Assembly: GCA_037127315.1 (NCBI GenBank)
Contig: JBBBDQ010001270.1
Span: forward strand, 2,848,501 to 2,912,500
DNA length: 64,000 nucleotides
Direction of reading: 5' to 3'
Source: Ascarosepion bandense
Taxonomy: Eukaryota; Mollusca; Cephalopoda; Sepiida; Sepiidae
A program made the position numbers and the translations under genes. Under the pieces are notes generated by a model. That model had not been told where the DNA came from. It did not search any database and was given only the letters and a program-made list of their open reading frames with translations. Positions 62,805 to 64,000 of this stretch are shown piece after piece (within the stretch, counting starts at the first letter, position 1; each line of letters starts with the position of its first letter).

Positions 62805-62945
62805 TCATCCACATACATGCCCGTTTCGCTGTATCACAGCTCATCAGTGTGGCTAGACATATCCACTTGCTTCTGGCCGGGATCGAAACTCGACCGATTT
62901 GGTGTCAGTCGGATGTCTCTACTCCCTAAGCCATCGGCGCATGGG
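62800..62945 (-). mobile_element. Ribozyme SINE, subfamily b, full-length reference copy
   Basis: Minus strand: head CGCCGATGGCTTAGGGAGTA with A box TGGCTTAGGGA, B box GAGTTTCGATCCCGG, linker AGAAGCAAGTGGATATG, canonical hammerhead and GATGACTAA directly followed by (TA)n (62,770-62,800). At the 5' side it abuts a piece of the 11.04-kb tandem repeat. Confidence 0.9.
62809..62852 (-). ncRNA. Hammerhead ribozyme, fully canonical (SINE-b)
   Basis: Stem I CCACA (62,848-62,852) with UGUGG (62,809-62,813), five Watson-Crick pairs. CUGAUGA 62,841-62,847, stem II GCUGU/ACAGC, GAAA 62,824-62,827. Stem III is short (C-G and G-U pairs). UA cleavage site at 62,814-62,815. Differs from subfamily a by paired changes in stem I and by A in place of C at the cleavage site. 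Confidence 0.9.
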
Positions 62946-63159
62946 GTCAGTAAAGAATACCTACTGACCCAGACAGACCTACCTAGGTTTCACCTTTACG
63001 GATCGTCAGGGAAAGCACTTTTTTCTTTGGACTACGTGCTGACTCGGTCCGAACCCTTTTGACTGATGTTCATGTACTCAGCTGTTTCTTTTTTTAAAAC
63101 AGTTTTTCCCTTATTCGTAGAGTCGTGAAAGGTTTTTCGACACGAGCATAGTTATAATC

Positions 63160-63163
<4 letters not shown>

Positions 63164-63219
<56 letters not shown>
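63164..63219. repeat. (TA)n microsatellite
   Basis: TA run of about 55 bp. Confidence 0.95.
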
Positions 63220-63221
<2 letters not shown>

Positions 63222-63299
63222 ATGTATGTATACGAGTATAGGGTACGTATGGATGGAATAATAATCCTTATCCAAAGAAACACTATTCTTAAGAAAGTG

Positions 63300-63560
63300 C
63301 TCAATACAAAGTAGAGCTAATAATATTTATTCAGAAATTATAACATGGATATGTTATAATATTACTACAATATTTTGTTTCGACACTTGTGTCTTGTCAA
63401 GTGATGAGATTTATTTCAAATTGCATGGTTTTAAACGGTTAAAAACAAGCAAAACCACTTTAATCAGGGAGGCATTGTTGTATGTACTATGTGGACCAAT
63501 CAGAGTAAAGCAACTTTTAATTTGGAGAATATGTGAGAAAACTTAAAAATAATTCTGGGG
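63300..63560 (-). repeat. Repeat with hammerhead-derived fold
   Basis: Minus strand at 63,361-63,405: stem I AUCAC/GUAAU (one mismatch), core UUGACAA where CUGAUGA is expected, stem II GACAC/GUGUC, GAAA, stem III CAA/UUG and UA site. The layout is that of a hammerhead, but the catalytic G of the core is A. The surrounding 260 bp (GGTTTTGCTTGTTTTTAACC) has a diverged relative at 30.6 kb. Confidence 0.55.
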
Positions 63561-64000
63561 GGCATTAGTATTAATATTTGATTAAATTGAGATCAGCATT
63601 ATTAATTAACTATTAGATCTACTTTATTATTGTTGCAAAGTTTTTAAAAAATTCTAAGTTTAACAATTTATTAGATTTAAAAAGTTATTCATATATTAAA
63701 CGAGGAAGAGAAAGAACGCATACATAAATAAACCTACAAACATTCACACATGGAAAAATAAACGAGTATATTCACAAACACAGGCAAACTGACACATATA
63801 CAGATTAATATACCCACGCATATATACATACACAAATTACAAAATTTAGCTTTTATCGACTTGTCAATTTGCCTATTAAATTTTAAAGCTCTATTTGTAC
63901 ACAGACTACAGTCAAGACGAATTCGTAACGTGACCAGCCTTGAATGAATGAGGTTGGGACAAACACAATCATATTTCAATGCATGAACATATAAACAGAA
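63560..64000. other. AT-rich end of window, nothing recognised
   Basis: No repeat family or coding motif. An 81-residue minus frame (63,734-63,979) lacks recognisable features. Confidence 0.5.

Overview
The window reads as a non-genic, repeat-saturated stretch of an AT-rich animal genome. No host protein-coding gene can be supported. The mix of very long (TA)n and (CA)n microsatellites, tRNA-derived SINEs, RTE-type LINEs, Jockey/CR1-like LINEs, Penelope-like elements, Tc1/mariner and hAT remnants fits a mollusc, most likely a cephalopod. That assignment is inference from repeat style and not from a diagnostic gene. Most long open frames are translations of (TA)n or (CA)n, or pieces of decayed transposons.

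Layout. 0-1.2 kb: decayed RTE LINE on the minus strand. 2.3-3.8 kb: a repeat with a hammerhead remnant, then a 254-bp tandem Penelope-derived unit. 4.1-5.0 kb: deleted mariner. 6.0-9.5 kb: Penelope and ribozyme-SINE pieces, a SINE-broken Tc1, and an inverted pair of Penelope termini. 10.3-13.8 kb: hammerhead-bearing repeat, chimeric 5S-rRNA/tRNA SINE and LINE tails. 14.1-15.6 kb: repeat split by a hAT element. 16-22.5 kb: SINEs, Tc1 remnant, a palindromic array and a solo LTR. 22.8-25.8 kb: the largest Penelope copy (RT plus GIY-YIG), then RTE and Jockey-like pieces. 26-34.9 kb: AT-rich DNA with scattered repeats. 34.9-37.5 kb: RTE copies, including the best-preserved one. 37.7-39 kb: a second RT/GIY-YIG element split by a SINE with target-site duplication. 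40-44.3 kb: RTE pieces and local duplications. 45-51 kb: diverged tandem repeat, fold-back element, Jockey-like LINE and a nested LINE-in-RTE. 51-54 kb: large inverted repeat and LTR end. 54-64 kb: SINE pair, a 550-bp dispersed repeat pair, a ribozyme-SINE cluster, a decayed RT, a hAT MITE and TA-flanked palindromes.

Most interesting system: a family of tRNA-headed SINEs whose 3' end folds as a consensus type I hammerhead ribozyme. At 58,424-58,467 (+) and 62,809-62,852 (-) every conserved core position is present: CUGAUGA, stem II, GAAA, a short stem III, and a UC or UA cleavage site. The two subfamilies carry different but internally complementary stem I sequences (CCGUA/UGCGG and CCACA/UGUGG), which is covariation. 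About eleven loci in the window carry this module in various states, nearly all directly followed by (TA)n. A second, unrelated repeat family carries another hammerhead fold with its own compensatory changes. Penelope elements, a class reported to carry hammerheads in other animals, lie in the same window and are a plausible source of the mobilising enzyme; that link is inference.
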